From contig CAAFTW010000042.1 in assembly GCA_900766045.1 (NCBI GenBank), forward strand, positions 1 to 14,397: 14,397 nucleotides of DNA. The letters are read 5' to 3'. Every line of letters starts with the position of its first letter. Position 1 is the first letter of the stretch. The notes under the pieces are model-generated. The model saw nothing but the letters and a program-made list of their open reading frames with translations, was not told the DNA's origin and made no database searches. Of the stretch, positions 13,708 through 14,397 are shown piece by piece. The position numbers and the translations under genes were made by a program. The DNA is from Clostridia bacterium. Lineage in GTDB: Bacteria; Bacillota; Clostridia; Peptostreptococcales; Anaerovoracaceae.

Positions 13708-13770
13708 TTCGCGGGCAACAAGCTGGGCGATTAATCGCCCAGCTGGCCAATCATCTCTGATAGCCGCGAA
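13708..13770. repeat. Perfect 24-bp palindrome inside a longer inverted repeat
   Basis: AGCTGGGCGATT (13721-13732) is followed directly by its exact reverse complement (13733-13744). Outside it TTCGCGG (13708-13714) pairs with CCGCGAA (13764-13770). No T run follows on either strand. It could be a cruciform-forming site, a dimeric protein-binding site or part of an RNA fold. Confidence 0.7.
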
Positions 13771-13883
13771 TTTCCTTCTATTTCTATTGTTTCACCTCTT
13801 CAAATTTCCCCACCGATATAAACCCGCCCTCTATTAATACCGATTTAGTTTAAGCTCGACATGGCACGCATCACCAGGTCGAT

Positions 13884-14397
13884 GTTGCAGTAGTCAACAA
13901 ATTTTGGACACAAATTTGTGTTTTTTTGATTCTCCCTTTAGTAATGTGGACTCCTTAGACGATACATTGGACATCACTTTAAGAATTGCTAGTCACTCTG
14001 TATCGACAGGGATGGACTCATGGGCAAGTTAGATGGCGTGAACTTCCCTGTATTGCTTGGGAGTCAGGTAGTTAAGTGAGTATGTCGGCCTCTCCTCGTT
14101 GAAGAAGACGATATATTCATCTATTTCCTGTTCTACCGGTTTCTTCCCAGTAACATGGAAATCCGTAAAGAGCTCTGCTTTAATCCATCCATTAATGGAT
14201 TCCATCGCAGCATTATCCGTAGGTATCCCTGCACGTGACATGGACCGATTTACGTACATCGGAAGCAGATCATTGAAAGCTTTTGATGCATATACAGAGC
14301 CCTGATCACTATGAAGAATCATCTGATATTCAGGATGTGCTTTCTTCAGCTCAAGAAGGTCCTTTAGCCCGCTTATGTAGGTCATACGATCGCCACG
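13884..14397 (-). mobile_element. IS3-family insertion sequence, 3' portion
   Basis: The transposase ends at 14029, and about 140 bp of non-coding sequence follow. The stretch TAGTCAACAAATTTTGGACA (13891-13910) resembles the AAAAGTTGGACA-type terminal repeats of IS150-like elements, so the IS end is placed near 13884-13891; the exact base cannot be fixed without the other end. Just inside, ACACAAATTTGTGT (13908-13921) is a perfect 14-bp palindrome followed by T residues, which may stop transcription entering the element. Confidence 0.6.
14029..14397 (-). CDS. IS3-family (IS150-like) transposase OrfB, C-terminal part, cut by the window edge
   Basis: The leftward frame runs in from beyond 14397 and ends at TAA 14031-14029. 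It shows the second half of an rve-type integrase core: HSDQGSVYAS with the second catalytic Asp, DNAAMESINGWIKAE with the catalytic Glu, and the closing FFNEERPTYSLNYLTPKQYR typical of IS3/IS150 OrfB. All visible catalytic residues are intact, and only the N-terminal part lies outside the window. OrfB performs strand cutting and joining during transposition and is normally made with OrfA by programmed frameshifting; OrfA would lie to the right. Confidence 0.92.
   Translation of the reverse strand, partial: RGDRMTYISGLKDLLELKKAHPEYQMILHSDQGSVYASKAFNDLLPMYVNRSMSRAGIPTDNAAMESINGWIKAELFTDFHVTGKKPVEQEIDEYIVFFNEERPTYSLNYLTPKQYREVHAI

Larger units (their letters stand above)
13141..13860. other. 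Intergenic region of about 700 bp without a supported gene, with inverted repeats
   Basis: Open frames here (for example 13403-13678) have no ribosome binding site and no protein-like composition, so I see no gene. The stretch is AT-rich with local GC-rich islands. It holds two inverted repeats (listed separately) and many variants of GTATGTAC/TACATAC (near 13271, 13312, 13330, 13405, 13652, 13700). The region may be an RNA gene, a relict mobile element or a regulatory tract. Confidence 0.5.

Noticed and set aside
1..14397. CRISPR array, tRNA or rRNA genes
   Set aside because: No regularly spaced repeat-spacer pattern, no cloverleaf with a recognisable T-arm and no rRNA-like sequence was seen. 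The DUF2800 Cas4-like nuclease has no cas genes beside it.

Overview
The window looks like accessory DNA from a low-to-moderate GC Gram-positive (Bacillota, probably Clostridia or a relative). This rests on strong AAGGAGG-type ribosome binding sites, a DUF2800/DUF2815/family-A polymerase gene set typical of clostridial prophages, and tandem large serine recombinases. The species cannot be named from the sequence.

Layout. (1) 1-142: the 5' end of a leftward P-loop NTPase gene with its own promoter. (2) 152-8962: a rightward block built like a phage replication module joined directly to an integration module. It holds two small phage proteins, a DUF2800 Cas4-like nuclease, a DUF2815 ssDNA-binding protein, a small membrane protein, a family-A DNA polymerase, a helix-turn-helix/zinc-ribbon protein, a SHOCT-like protein and two overlapping large serine recombinases. 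No primase, helicase, terminase, capsid or lysis gene lies in the block, so it is either a decayed prophage or a streamlined satellite-like element. A 45-bp leader sequence with a mini-ORF is duplicated in front of the first gene and in front of the HTH/zinc gene. (3) 8996-10023: a leftward operon of three unrecognised small genes, one of them a 53-aa membrane peptide. Its near-consensus promoter sits between two 21-bp repeats spaced exactly 60 bp apart. (4) 10037-12306: leftward remains of two different type I restriction-modification methylase genes (hsdM), each broken at its 3' end, with no hsdS or hsdR, preceded by an unrecognised 79-aa ORF with a good promoter. (5) 12430-13140: a rightward single-gene unit for an exported rhodanese-domain protein, with promoter and hairpin. 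(6) 13141-13860: about 700 bp without a convincing gene but with two strong inverted repeats. (7) about 13884-14397: the 3' end of an IS3-family (IS150-like) insertion sequence, cut by the window edge.

How the parts fit. The polymerase, nuclease and SSB-like proteins would serve replication or recombination of the element, and the two recombinases its integration and excision. The three-gene operon behind the recombinases sits where integrated elements often carry cargo, and is the most likely place for an undescribed function. The broken hsdM genes, the IS end and the inverted repeats suggest the right half has been a repeated target for insertion and deletion.
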